From: Spartobacteria bacterium
GTDB lineage: Bacteria > Verrucomicrobiota > Verrucomicrobiia > Chthoniobacterales > UBA10450
Length of the DNA stretch: 64,000 nt
Assembly (NCBI GenBank): GCA_003134785.1
Contig: PLCN01000019.1
Span: 62,001 to 126,000, forward strand
Reading direction: 5' to 3'
Shown: one piece after another, positions 17,958 through 28,236 of the stretch
How positions within the stretch are numbered: position 1 is the stretch's first letter
Layout: each line of letters starts with the position of its first letter
Program-made: the position numbers and the translations under genes
The notes under the pieces: generated by a model
The model's database searches: none
Told to the model about the DNA's origin: nothing
The model's input: only the letters and a program-made list of their open reading frames with translations

Positions 17958-18104
17958 CTAAAGCGTTCGCCGGCCTGAGATCAGATTAATGATCAAGACG
18001 ACGACCGCGACCACGAGCAACAAGTGGATGAGTCCACCGCCAAAATGGCCGATGAAGCCGAGAAGCCAGAGAATCAGAAGAACAACAAAGACAGTCCAGA
18101 GCAT
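17958..18104 (-). CDS. 48-residue hydrophobic protein, lmo0937 family
   Basis: Encodes MLWTVFVVLLILWLLGFIGH followed by a Gly-rich turn, a second hydrophobic stretch and a basic end (SGRRTL). This is the typical lmo0937-family micro-protein with two short membrane helices. A good ribosome-binding site (AAAGGA) lies 6 nt before the ATG. It is placed directly upstream of the DUF3185 gene. Both families are small and widespread, and have no assigned biochemical role. Confidence 0.82.
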   Translation of the reverse strand: MLWTVFVVLLILWLLGFIGHFGGGLIHLLLVVAVVVLIINLISGRRTL

Positions 18105-18292
18105 ATGTTTCCTTTGGGTTGAGTTTCTTCTGCTTCGTGCGCGGTGCCGTCAGTGCGCTTAAAGATTTTTAGATTGGCCAGACTTTCGGTCATGCCAGAG
18201 CCTTTTGCATAAATTCAAACAAAGTACTGGCGGCATAGGTTCGGAAATAATAGAACCCTCCTCGGCAGAGTTTCGTTCGCAATCCTTTCTCC

Positions 18293-18799
18293 ATGCATTC
18301 CAAAATCCTCACCTATTTTTTTATAGCCTTGTTGCCCGTCGGTTACGCGTTTGGTTGCGCGTATGAAGGCGAGGTCGTCCAAAAAATTTCCCGGCCCCGG
18401 CCCGACACCAGCCTGCCCGGAATTGAAGGTACGCATTCCTTCGTTCTCCGTGGGCCGACTGGAACTTCGCGGCGAGCCATTACACTTCCAGGCCCGGAAT
18501 TCTGGGAATGGGAACCGAGCGGCAAATATGCGTTTTATCTGCGCGACCGGCAGGGAAATGCGCGGTGGCAGTTGGTCACGCCGGAAGTCTTCGCGCGCTA
18601 CCAGATCGGCGAGTACTTCAACGATCGGGAGTGCGCTCCTCCGACTCGGTATTCGAAGGACAGCAAGACAGTTCAGGCTTTCATTTATCGCCGAAAGACA
18701 ATTGCGCAGGTGCGACGGAATCATCATCCCCGGCGGTCGTATCATGCCGTGGCGAAGCATGTCCGTCATCATCGCCTAAACCGAATCGCGCAGCGGTAG
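18293..18799 (+). CDS. Hypothetical secreted protein
   Basis: 168 residues with a plausible signal peptide (MHSKILTYFFIALLPVGYAF), then two weakly conserved blocks, FVLRGPTGTSRRAITLPG and FWEWEPSGKYAFYLRDRQG. The last 30 residues are rich in His and Arg and look unlike the rest, so the true C-terminus may differ (frameshift or repeat read-through). Isolated on the plus strand between minus-strand genes. An overlapping opposite-strand frame (18215-18772) has no signal or recognisable motif. I do not recognise a family. Confidence 0.5.
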   Translation: MHSKILTYFFIALLPVGYAFGCAYEGEVVQKISRPRPDTSLPGIEGTHSFVLRGPTGTSRRAITLPGPEFWEWEPSGKYAFYLRDRQGNARWQLVTPEVFARYQIGEYFNDRECAPPTRYSKDSKTVQAFIYRRKTIAQVRRNHHPRRSYHAVAKHVRHHRLNRIAQR

Positions 18800-18803
18800 C
18801 AGA

Positions 18804-18867
18804 TGTAGAGGCGCTTGTGCCAAGGGCCTGGCCAACGAATCAGGCGCTTGGCACAAGCGCCTCTACA
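18804..18867. repeat. Perfect-arm inverted repeat between convergent genes (family R5)
   Basis: Arms TGTAGAGGCGCTTGTGCCAA and TTGGCACAAGCGCCTCTACA are exact inverses of each other over at least 20 nt. The right arm supplies the TAG stop (18863-18865) of the kinase-MurQ fusion. Suited to act as a bidirectional terminator. Confidence 0.88.
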
Positions 18868-20602
18868 TTCCCCGCAACGCTGCCCGCAAATTCCAATTGC
18901 ACCCGCGCAGTCGCTCGACCGCTTCGGCGTAATTACATTTCGCCAGTTCCGCCACCAGGCGCGCGGCGCGATCTCGAAGTTTCTCGTTCGACATCGCGAG
19001 ATCGATCATCAAGTTCCCGCGGACTTTGCCGAGCGCAACCATGGCTCCCGTGCTGAGAATATTGAGCGCGATTTTCGTGGCCGTGCCCGCCTTGAGGCGC
19101 GTGGAACCGGTCAGAATCTCCGGCCCGGTTTCAAGATCGATCTCGAGGTCGAAACTTTCCGTCCGCGCTCGCGCCGGATTACAGGTGAGCAAAATCGTTT
19201 TGGCGCCACGAGCCTTCGCTTCCACGAGCGCGCCGAGCACGAAAGGAGTCCGGCCACTCGCGCTGATTCCGCAGACGACGTCCGCACCGCTCCCGCCCCT
19301 TTCATTGATCGCGAGCGCGCCGCCGCCGCGATCGTCTTCCGCGCCTTCGACGCCGCGCTGAAGCGCCGCGGCGCCTCCCGCGACAATTCCTTGAACCATT
19401 TCGGGCGAGGCGCCGAACGTCGGTGGGATCTCGCTCGCGTCCAGCACGCCGAGACGTCCACTCGTTCCAGCGCCGACGTAAAACAAGCGCCCGCCTTTCT
19501 GCAGCACGCCACTCACCATTTCGATGCCGCGCGCCAGCCCCGCGGCTTCTTTGCGCAAAGCGTCCGCAACGCAATTTTCTTCGGCCACGAAAAGCTCGAC
19601 CAAATCTTGCGCGCTCAATTTCTCCAAATTTTCCGAACGCGGATTACGTTGCTCGGTCAGCGCAGAGGAAAGCTCGGCGATATTTTCTTCGCGTGTTGGC
19701 GGATGTGCTTCGATTCGCTCTTCGGTTTCCGCCGCCAGCCAGGCCGCGCCGAGTTCCGGCGCCTGGTCGCTCATCGCCACGCGAGCATCGGGCATATTTT
19801 TCTTCAACCTGCGACGAAACGCGTGCGTATAAACCGAATCGCGCTGAAAAAGGCCGCCGAGCAACATCACTTTCGGCGCGAGCAAATGCAGCCGCGTCGC
19901 GACCGCCTCCGTGTATTCGGTCAGAACGCACGCGCCTTCCTCGATGATTTTCACGGCGTTTACCTCGCCGTTCATCGCCGCCTCGAAAACAATCGGAGCC
20001 AGCGTGGCGACTTCCATTTTGTCCGCTGTCTGTGCCCAGCGCACGAGTTCGTCCCGATTGTTCAACGCCAGAGCGCGCAAAATGTCGGCGGTGAAATGCG
20101 CCTCGCCACGATGCAAATCGTATTCGCGCAAAATGAGACGCAACGCTTGGACCGAAAGAAAATAACCGCCACCGGCGTCGCCCAAAATATGGCCCCAACC
20201 TCCAGCTTTCTCGATCCGATCGCCGCGGCGGCCCGTGACGGAAGCGCCGGTCCCGGCGTTGACGACAATTCCATCGCCACGGCCCAAGGCTGCCGCCAGC
20301 CCGGAATCGCGATCGCTTCCAACGACGACTTTCGCCTTTGGCCAGATTTCCGAGCAAAGATTTGCCAGCGAATGGTGATCATCGGGTCCGCAACCGGCGA
20401 GAAACATTCCGACGCGATCGACCTCCTGCGGCAGTTGCCGAAAAATCGCGCGCAAGCGTTCGGGCGAAGTCAGGCGAAAATTTGAAGACGGAAGCGTCCC
20501 TTGATCGACGACACGCAAACCCTCCACGCCGCGTCCCACCAGGGCCCACGCGGTTTTCGTTCCTCCGCCTTCGACACCGAGGATTCGCTCTGAGGATTCC
20601 AT
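18863..20602 (-). CDS. murQ: Fused BadF/MurK-type sugar kinase and MurNAc-6-phosphate etherase (MurQ)
   Basis: 579 residues. Residues 1-300 are a BadF/BadG-type ATPase fold: GVEGGGTKT phosphate loop, NAGTGASVTG and GGWGHILGDAGGGYF. This resembles MurK, which phosphorylates MurNAc and GlcNAc. Residues 315-579 are MurQ: GAGTSGRLGVLDASEIPPTF with the catalytic Glu, VEGAEDD with the second Glu, and GISASGRTPFVLGAL. MurQ cleaves the lactyl ether of MurNAc-6-P to give GlcNAc-6-P. The two steps are therefore joined in one chain for peptidoglycan recycling; NagA at 42.9-44.0 kb performs the next step. The stop codon is contributed by the adjoining inverted repeat. Confidence 0.92.
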   Translation of the reverse strand: MESSERILGVEGGGTKTAWALVGRGVEGLRVVDQGTLPSSNFRLTSPERLRAIFRQLPQEVDRVGMFLAGCGPDDHHSLANLCSEIWPKAKVVVGSDRDSGLAAALGRGDGIVVNAGTGASVTGRRGDRIEKAGGWGHILGDAGGGYFLSVQALRLILREYDLHRGEAHFTADILRALALNNRDELVRWAQTADKMEVATLAPIVFEAAMNGEVNAVKIIEEGACVLTEYTEAVATRLHLLAPKVMLLGGLFQRDSVYTHAFRRRLKKNMPDARVAMSDQAPELGAAWLAAETEERIEAHPPTREENIAELSSALTEQRNPRSENLEKLSAQDLVELFVAEENCVADALRKEAAGLARGIEMVSGVLQKGGRLFYVGAGTSGRLGVLDASEIPPTFGASPEMVQGIVAGGAAALQRGVEGAEDDRGGGALAINERGGSGADVVCGISASGRTPFVLGALVEAKARGAKTILLTCNPARARTESFDLEIDLETGPEILTGSTRLKAGTATKIALNILSTGAMVALGKVRGNLMIDLAMSNEKLRDRAARLVAELAKCNYAEAVERLRGCNWNLRAALRGM

Positions 20603-20611
20603 CGCTCTTAC

Positions 20612-22744
<2,133 letters not shown>

Positions 22745-22799
22745 GAGCGTTCCCTCATTCGGTCTTGTCAGTGCGCAGACCTCTGGGCTAACCAAGCGC

Positions 22800-23648
22800 G
22801 TGACTGAATCATTTCCCCCTGCGGACGGCTTGCCTCCTCTTCCCGATCAAACGCCTGTCGTCGGGCAAACGAAGCGCTGGCGTTGGTGGATCCATCTCAC
22901 CCTGATCGGCGCATATCCCCTGCTCGGAATGGCGCTGCGGACCGCGACCGGTTCTGTGGCGAGCGGACCGGCGTTGTCAGGGAACGTGCGCGGTTTGCTC
23001 ATCGTCTCCGGCGTTGAGATCGTTTTGTTCTCGCTGGTCTTCGGTCTCGGCTGGCTCGCCTCCCGCGCTTCACGCGAAGAATTATTATTCCGCTGGCGGC
23101 CGGGCTGGTGGGTCCTGCCGCTGGGGATAGCCTATTCCGTGGCAATTCGCCTGGCGCTGGTGGTGGTGATCGCCGTCGTCGTCCTCATCGTCCTGGCGAC
23201 TCAAACTGCTACACCGGAAACGATGCAAGGATTCGTTCAGGCAAATCGCCCTGACGTAGAAACGCTGGTCAGTGTTCCTGCGATGCGAAATGACCCGGCC
23301 TATTTTTGGCTTACCTTGACGCTGGTGAGTTTCGTCGTCGCTGGGCTGCGCGAGGAAATCTGGCGCGCCGGCACTCTCGCCGCCATGCGCGCGCTCTGGC
23401 CTGGGGCGTTTGCGTCCCGGGCCGGACAATGCGTGGCCGTGACTTTGATCGCGGTTCTCTTCGGCGCCATGCATTTAGGGATGGGACCGATTGCCGCCGT
23501 CATGGCCGGAGTGCTCGGCTTGCTGCTTGGGCTGATCATGATTTTGCACAAATCGATCTGGCCGGCGGTGATTGCGCACGGTCTCTTCGATGCGACTACG
23601 CTCGCGATATTGCCGTGGTCCCTGGAAAAGCTTCACCACGTCCGCTGA
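22800..23648 (+). CDS. CPBP-family intramembrane metalloprotease
   Basis: 282 residues starting at GTG, about eight membrane helices. The three CPBP (Abi/CAAX protease-like) motifs are present: LREEIWRAG (Glu185, Glu186, Arg189), FGAMHLG (His225) and AHGLFDATT (His near 262). These residues form the metal and catalytic site in the Rce1/CPBP family. Substrate unknown; relatives process prenylated proteins, peptides or membrane-bound regulators. It follows ligA by 55 nt and faces the triad-less HtrA gene. Confidence 0.88.
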   Translation: MTESFPPADGLPPLPDQTPVVGQTKRWRWWIHLTLIGAYPLLGMALRTATGSVASGPALSGNVRGLLIVSGVEIVLFSLVFGLGWLASRASREELLFRWRPGWWVLPLGIAYSVAIRLALVVVIAVVVLIVLATQTATPETMQGFVQANRPDVETLVSVPAMRNDPAYFWLTLTLVSFVVAGLREEIWRAGTLAAMRALWPGAFASRAGQCVAVTLIAVLFGAMHLGMGPIAAVMAGVLGLLLGLIMILHKSIWPAVIAHGLFDATTLAILPWSLEKLHHVR

Positions 23649-23725
23649 GCTTTTTCCGGAGAGACATGCTTCTACAGGTCCTCTCAATAGATGGGACGCG
23701 CGGAAGCACGTCCTCCGAATTTCGC

Positions 23726-24805
23726 TTACGGCTTTCGCCGGGTGGCATCGAGCTGAAGCGGGATTCCGTCGTGCGGCGTGAGCGTGGCTGCTCTGGGAGA
23801 ATGATGACTGGCCGGATGGAAATCGGCCTGGATCTCGAAAGTCAGTTTTTCGTCCCCGCGCCACACGATAATTGGAATCGTGTCGCCCGCCGTGAGAAAA
23901 AATGAAGCGTCAATGACGTCTTCCGGCTCGTGCACTTTCGTATTGCCGACTTGAAGAAGAATGTCGCCCGTCTTGACCCCCGACCCGAAAGCGGGCGTGT
24001 CTTTCATGATCTCCGTCATCTCGGCGCTGGAACCTTCCACCGCTTTCTCAGCCGCAGCGACATTGATTCCGATCCAGCCGTGGCGTGCTTCGCCAAAGCG
24101 GATGAAGTCGTTGTGAATCTTTTCCGCGGCATCGATGGGCAGAGCGTAACAAGCCGAACCATTGTCGATGTTGGCGACGAGAATGCCGACGACTTCGCCT
24201 TTGAAATTCAACAGCGGCGCCCCGGCTTCGCCTCTTTGCGTGGGCAGATTTACGCGCAGATGCGTCGTGGTAAAATAATGGCCAAGAAATTTCCGATCGA
24301 ACCCGGCGATCATTCCGAAGCTGGGCGTTTCCGGAAGGTCGAGCGGATAACCGATCGTAATCACCGGCGTGGCGACTTCGATTGGTTGCGATTTCCCGAT
24401 GGGCAGGGCCGGCGTGGCGATATCGATTTTCAAGAGCGCGATGCCGCTCCGAAAATCCGATAGAATGACGCGCGCCGGATATTCCTTGCCCTCGAATTCG
24501 ACCTTGACGTTTTCCGTGTCGCCTCCGACGGAAAAGGCGGTGTAAAGCGTTCCGGCAGGATCGATGAAAAAGCCGGTGCCGGAGAGTTCCCCATACTGGT
24601 CGGTCCCGCGGATCTTCACCACGGCTTTGGCCGATTTGTCGAAAACGTCTTTGACCTCGCGGCTGATTGAGCTGCTGGAAGGCGCCTCCTCCGCGCGAGC
24701 CAACGCAACGATGGTTGAAAACGTCAGCGCGAGGACGAACCGGGACACCACGAAGGAAAGCGGGCCGGATTCCAACGCCCGACTAGAAACGGAAAGCGGC
24801 CTCAT
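23726..24805 (-). CDS. HtrA-like S1 domain plus PDZ protein lacking the catalytic triad
   Basis: 359 residues with an N-terminal signal or anchor (residues 14-38). The S1 fold is easy to align with HtrA: SGTGFFIDPAGTLYT, GIALLKID, GAPLLNFKGEVVGI. All three catalytic residues are replaced: Ser92 for His (TAFSVGG), Gly121 for Asp (RSGIALL) and Ala194 for Ser (GEAGAPL). A PDZ domain follows (about 240-330). It should bind peptides or misfolded proteins but not cleave them. The gene overlaps the anti-sigma-like gene by 23 nt and sits in the same operon as the sigma factor, which suggests a sensing role. Confidence 0.87.
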   Translation of the reverse strand: MRPLSVSSRALESGPLSFVVSRFVLALTFSTIVALARAEEAPSSSSISREVKDVFDKSAKAVVKIRGTDQYGELSGTGFFIDPAGTLYTAFSVGGDTENVKVEFEGKEYPARVILSDFRSGIALLKIDIATPALPIGKSQPIEVATPVITIGYPLDLPETPSFGMIAGFDRKFLGHYFTTTHLRVNLPTQRGEAGAPLLNFKGEVVGILVANIDNGSACYALPIDAAEKIHNDFIRFGEARHGWIGINVAAAEKAVEGSSAEMTEIMKDTPAFGSGVKTGDILLQVGNTKVHEPEDVIDASFFLTAGDTIPIIVWRGDEKLTFEIQADFHPASHHSPRAATLTPHDGIPLQLDATRRKP

Positions 24806-25274
24806 AACTCACAGGCGGGCTATCGAGAACGTAGCGCGGAGGCGTCGCGGAACGGTGAGTTTGGGTGATGTAACTGACATTGCGCAGGAGTTTCGGACCC
24901 AAATCACGCGCCGTGAACGGCGATGACAAACTCAAGGCCGTCTCGGGCAACGCCGTGGCAGTAACGGGTGCGCGATTCTCGGCCGCGACATTCACGGTCT
25001 GCGGAGTCTGATACATCTTCAAGGAAATGACTGCCGCGCAAACCAGGACCGCGGTGACCGCCGCAGGATAGGAAGTGAGCGCCGGAACGTTCAGGCGGAA
25101 CATGAAATCCTGGGCCCGTTGAAGGCAGATCCGCCAAACCGGCTGGCGCAATAATTCGTCACGCTGCCGGCGATGAAATTCGTGCAGAAAATTATCGAAG
25201 TAGCCCGGCGGCGGTTGCTCGTGCCGTTTCAGACGCAACAATTTGCCGATATCTTCTTCGTTAAACTGGTTCAT
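24783..25274 (-). CDS. Putative anti-sigma factor, single-pass membrane protein
   Basis: 163 residues. The soluble N-terminal half has LLRLKRHEQPPPGYFDNFL and FHRRQRDELLRQPVW; a membrane helix is at about residues 67-86 (SYPAAVTAVLVCAAVISLKM); the C-terminal part is extracytoplasmic. It begins 29 nt after the sigma factor stop, the usual place for an anti-sigma factor. I see no zinc-binding HXXXCXXC motif, so the assignment rests on topology and position. Confidence 0.65.
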   Translation of the reverse strand: MNQFNEEDIGKLLRLKRHEQPPPGYFDNFLHEFHRRQRDELLRQPVWRICLQRAQDFMFRLNVPALTSYPAAVTAVLVCAAVISLKMYQTPQTVNVAAENRAPVTATALPETALSLSSPFTARDLGPKLLRNVSYITQTHRSATPPRYVLDSPPVSYEAAFRF

Positions 25275-25303
25275 GCAGCGGAGCGTCTAAAAATTGGATT
25301 GGG

Positions 25304-25903
25304 CTAGGAAACAGGATTCTTCCGGAATTCTTCCAGATAATTTTGCAGTTGTCGATTCGCGTAAAAGAGTCGGGAACGTACCGTACCTTCCGAAACACGC
25401 AAGATTTTGCTGATCTCGGCGTGAGGCATTCCTTGAATGTGAAACATGGTGACCACGGCTCTGTGTTCATCAGACAATTTCATCATGGCCTCGTTCAATC
25501 TTCCCTGGAGCTCGGACAGGTCCGCTTCCCGCACCGGACTGCTCGTGGCGGTGAGCTCGAGAAATTCTTTGTCGTTCTGCACGCTCGCGTCCATGTCGTC
25601 TAGGCTGAGATGAAAACGCCGGCCGCGTTTCTTGAGGAAATTCAAGGTCATGTTGACCGCGATCGAATGGATCCAGGTGTAAAAGGACGACTTGCCGCGA
25701 AACCCGCCGATTGATTTGTAGGCCTTCGAGAAAACGTCCTGGAGCAGATCGTTCGTGTCCTCGTGGTTCGAGGTCATATTGTAGACGAGGCCGTAAAGAC
25801 GCGGCGTATATTTCACCACCAGCTCATCGAACGCGGCCGCATCGCCGGCTTGGGTCCGCGAGACGAGCTTTTGGTCTTCATCCGATCTCGCCTGCTGTTC
25901 CAT
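25304..25903 (-). CDS. ECF RNA polymerase sigma factor (RpoE-like)
   Basis: About 199 residues from the ATG at 25903 (MEQQARSDED), with longer frames up to 26020 possible. Sigma region 2: AFDELVVKYTPRLYGLVYNM and DTNDLLQDVFSKAYKSI; region 4: LSDEHRAVVTMFHIQGMPHA and ILRVSEGTVRSRLFYANRQL. A standard envelope-stress type ECF sigma. It heads an operon with a likely anti-sigma factor and the inactive HtrA homologue. The gene for a membrane zinc peptidase lies 116 nt upstream in the same direction. Confidence 0.93.
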   Translation of the reverse strand: MEQQARSDEDQKLVSRTQAGDAAAFDELVVKYTPRLYGLVYNMTSNHEDTNDLLQDVFSKAYKSIGGFRGKSSFYTWIHSIAVNMTLNFLKKRGRRFHLSLDDMDASVQNDKEFLELTATSSPVREADLSELQGRLNEAMMKLSDEHRAVVTMFHIQGMPHAEISKILRVSEGTVRSRLFYANRQLQNYLEEFRKNPVS

Positions 25904-26019
25904 TACGTCCCGCTTAGGATTAGCACGGCCCCGCAGACCCGACGACAACAAATCGGAGAAGCGACGCGGAGACGGCAGTGCGATGGCTGGATTCATCTTC
26001 TTCCCGGGCCCGGGGCGCA

Positions 26020-26727
26020 TCAGCGGCGATCGCGCACCGACATGAGCCAGAGCAAGTTGCCGAGTGTGGCGATGAATGCGGCCACATACGTCAGCGCGGC
26101 TGCGTTCAGGACCTTGTTGACCCCGGCGACTTCATTGCCCGGCTGCACGATTCCCATCTGTTGCAGAATAATCTTCGCCCGACGCGAAGCGTCGAATTCC
26201 ACCGGCAGGGTGATCAACTGGAAGGCCAACAGGATCATGTAGCAATAAATGCCGAGCGTAATCAGCCCGGTCATGTGGAAAATGAATCCGCCGAAAATGA
26301 TGAAGGGCAACATTTGCGACGCGATCTGTGTCACGGGCACAATGGCCATGCGCGCCTTGAGCGGGGCGTACGCTTTCGCATGTTGAATGGCGTGGCCGGT
26401 TTCGTGCGCCGCAATGCCGAGCGCCGCGACGGACGGCGTGTTGTAGACATTCGTCGAAAGGCACAGGCGTTTGCTCGTCGGATCGTAATGATCGCCGAGG
26501 TAGTCGTTGATCTCGAGGACCTGGACGTCATGGATTTGCGCCGCCTGCAGAATTTCGCGGGCCGCTTCGGCGCCAGTGATGTTTGAGCTGGCCCGAACCT
26601 CGCCCCACTTTTTGAAAGCATGGCTCACCCGCCATTGCGCCAAAAGCCCGATGATGAGCGGCACGCCAACCAGCAGGAGCCAGTTGTTGCCGTAAAACAT
26701 TCCCCCTCCGTAATAGTATGAAAGCAT
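26020..26727 (-). CDS. Membrane zinc metallopeptidase, YugP-like (Zn_peptidase_2)
   Basis: 235 residues with an N-terminal membrane helix (16-31), a zinc-peptidase motif HETGH at residues 108-112 (GIAAHETGHAIQHA), and several further membrane helices (about 130-170 and 205-230). This is the pattern of YugP/PF04298 proteins, whose substrates are largely unknown. It lies upstream of, and in the same direction as, the sigma/anti-sigma/HtrA-like genes; a role in processing the anti-sigma factor is a speculation from position only. Confidence 0.9.
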   Translation of the reverse strand: MLSYYYGGGMFYGNNWLLLVGVPLIIGLLAQWRVSHAFKKWGEVRASSNITGAEAAREILQAAQIHDVQVLEINDYLGDHYDPTSKRLCLSTNVYNTPSVAALGIAAHETGHAIQHAKAYAPLKARMAIVPVTQIASQMLPFIIFGGFIFHMTGLITLGIYCYMILLAFQLITLPVEFDASRRAKIILQQMGIVQPGNEVAGVNKVLNAAALTYVAAFIATLGNLLWLMSVRDRR

Positions 26728-26770
26728 AGGTGAAATTTTGAGATTTGGTTTTCTCCGTTCGAGTGATCTA

Positions 26771-26854
26771 AGTGCGACGAAGCGAAACGAAGTCGAAGAA
26801 TCTCTCGCAATTCTTTGAGATTCTTCGACTCCGCTGCGCTTCGCTCAGCCTCAC
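26771..26854. repeat. Inverted repeat GAAGTCGAAGAATCTC / GAGATTCTTCGACTCC
   Basis: The left arm GACGAAGCGAAACGAAGTCG with GAAGAATCTC pairs with GAGATTCTTCGACTCCGCTG and CGCTTCGCTC. It resembles the widespread bacterial repeat type with GAAGAATCTC ends. It lies in the gap between the M24 peptidase stop and the YugP-like gene start. Confidence 0.72.
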
Positions 26855-26890
26855 TGTCTGGAGAATTAGACGCCCGAAGGGGCGCTTCGT

Positions 26891-28024
26891 TCAGATTTCC
26901 AGCCGCTTCTCGAAACGCGACAGCATTCTGGTCCCGGTCTTCGTCACGACCACGACATCTTCCACCCGCGCTCCGCCGATTCCCGGATAATAGAGACCGG
27001 GCTCGACCGTAAGCACTTGCCCCTGTTTGAAGACGGTTTTTTGAAACCGCGGAAATTCATGGATCTCAAGACCGAGACCGTGCCCGGTGCCGTGGAAAAA
27101 TCCTACCTGCCGGCCGTCCCGCACTTCCGTGGGGAAACCGCGGTCGGTGAAAAATTTCTTCACTTCATTGTGCAATTCCAATCCATCGACGCCGGGCTTC
27201 ATTTTCTTGAGCGCCAAGGTTTGACCTTCCCGCACGGTTTCCCAAAGCCGGCGTTGTTCGTCACTGGCGCGGCCCCGAACGACCGTTCGCGTCAGATCCC
27301 CAAAATAACCGCTCTTCGCGTCACGGGGGAAAATGTCGAGGATTACGAGCGAATCCGCCTTGAGCGGGCCGAAGCCGCGCTCGTGGGGATCGCAGGCCTG
27401 ATCGCCACCGGCCACGATCGTGTTCGCCGGAAGTCCGCCGGCCCGCAAAATCGCCGAATCGATTTCGGCGCGCAGAATTTCGGAGGTCAGAGTTCGTCCC
27501 GACCAGGAGAGCTTCTTGCCTGGACCAGGTTTGGACGCCCCGAGAACTTCCATGGCGCGCGCCAATCCTTTTTCGGTGATGGCGAGAGCGCGACACATCA
27601 GTTGCAATTCGTCGTCCGATTTCGCTTCGCGTTCCGGCCAGAAAAGTCCGTTGGTCGCGCGCAGTCGAATTTTGTGCGGGGCCAGCTCCTCCGCATAGCC
27701 GAGTGGAAAATTCGCGGGAACAACGGCGGAGCGCACGCCCCGTTTCCGCAAAAAATGCGACATCACTTTTTCGAAAGGCGGCGCCTTCTTTTGTTTCCCC
27801 TGCACTTCCCGCTCGAATTGGCTGTAGGAAACAATCTCGTCAGCCTGCGCCTGCTTTCGTCCGCGATCGATCTCGAGATCGCTGAGCACGATGGTGCGCT
27901 TGCCGTTTTGCTCGAGGAAAATAAACGGATCGGGCACAAAGAACTTCGTCGCGTAAAGCATATCCGGATCGTGCTCGCTGGCTGCGACGATGAGACGAGT
28001 TTCGTTTTTCTTGCGCTTGCTCAT
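26891..28024 (-). CDS. M24-family aminopeptidase P / Xaa-Pro peptidase-like
   Basis: 377 residues. An N-terminal creatinase-like domain (about 1-135) precedes the pita-bread catalytic domain. Metal ligands are visible: Asp in LVILDIFPRD, Asp in GYFGDLTRT, His in GTGHGLGLEIHE, Glu in VEPGLYYPG and Glu in GARVEDVVVV. It removes N-terminal residues before proline or acts on dipeptides. Downstream of an R2 repeat and transcribed alone. Confidence 0.9.
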   Translation of the reverse strand: MSKRKKNETRLIVAASEHDPDMLYATKFFVPDPFIFLEQNGKRTIVLSDLEIDRGRKQAQADEIVSYSQFEREVQGKQKKAPPFEKVMSHFLRKRGVRSAVVPANFPLGYAEELAPHKIRLRATNGLFWPEREAKSDDELQLMCRALAITEKGLARAMEVLGASKPGPGKKLSWSGRTLTSEILRAEIDSAILRAGGLPANTIVAGGDQACDPHERGFGPLKADSLVILDIFPRDAKSGYFGDLTRTVVRGRASDEQRRLWETVREGQTLALKKMKPGVDGLELHNEVKKFFTDRGFPTEVRDGRQVGFFHGTGHGLGLEIHEFPRFQKTVFKQGQVLTVEPGLYYPGIGGARVEDVVVVTKTGTRMLSRFEKRLEI

Positions 28025-28053
28025 CCGACATTCCTAAGCGCGAACCACCTGCT

Positions 28054-28227
28054 TGTCATCCCGAGCCGCGCAGACGGGACCGCGACCATGGGAGGAGCGT
28101 TGACCTCACAAACGCTCTTACGCTTCGCGCTACATCACGCATTTACGTCAGATAGGCGTGGTCGATGTTCGGGCAACGCAATTTGCAACTGAGGGGTCCC
28201 TCGCCGTCTGAGCGGCTCGGGATGACA
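28054..28227. repeat. Dispersed hairpin repeat (family R2), copy 3
   Basis: Begins GTCATCCCGAGCCGCGCAGA and ends with the inverted GGGGTCCCTCGCCGTCTGAG and CGGCTCGGGATGACA. The left inner part is more diverged than in the other copies. It fills the gap between the ABC transporter stop and the M24 peptidase start. Confidence 0.85.
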
Positions 28228-28236
28228 ACGCAGCAA

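Noticed and set aside
18215-18772. Minus-strand frame overlapping the 168-residue secreted protein
   Set aside because: No signal peptide or conserved block; the plus-strand frame has a plausible signal sequence.
18815-20485. Plus-strand open frame of 556 codons opposite the kinase-MurQ fusion
   Set aside because: Shadow frame; composition and lack of motifs do not support a protein.
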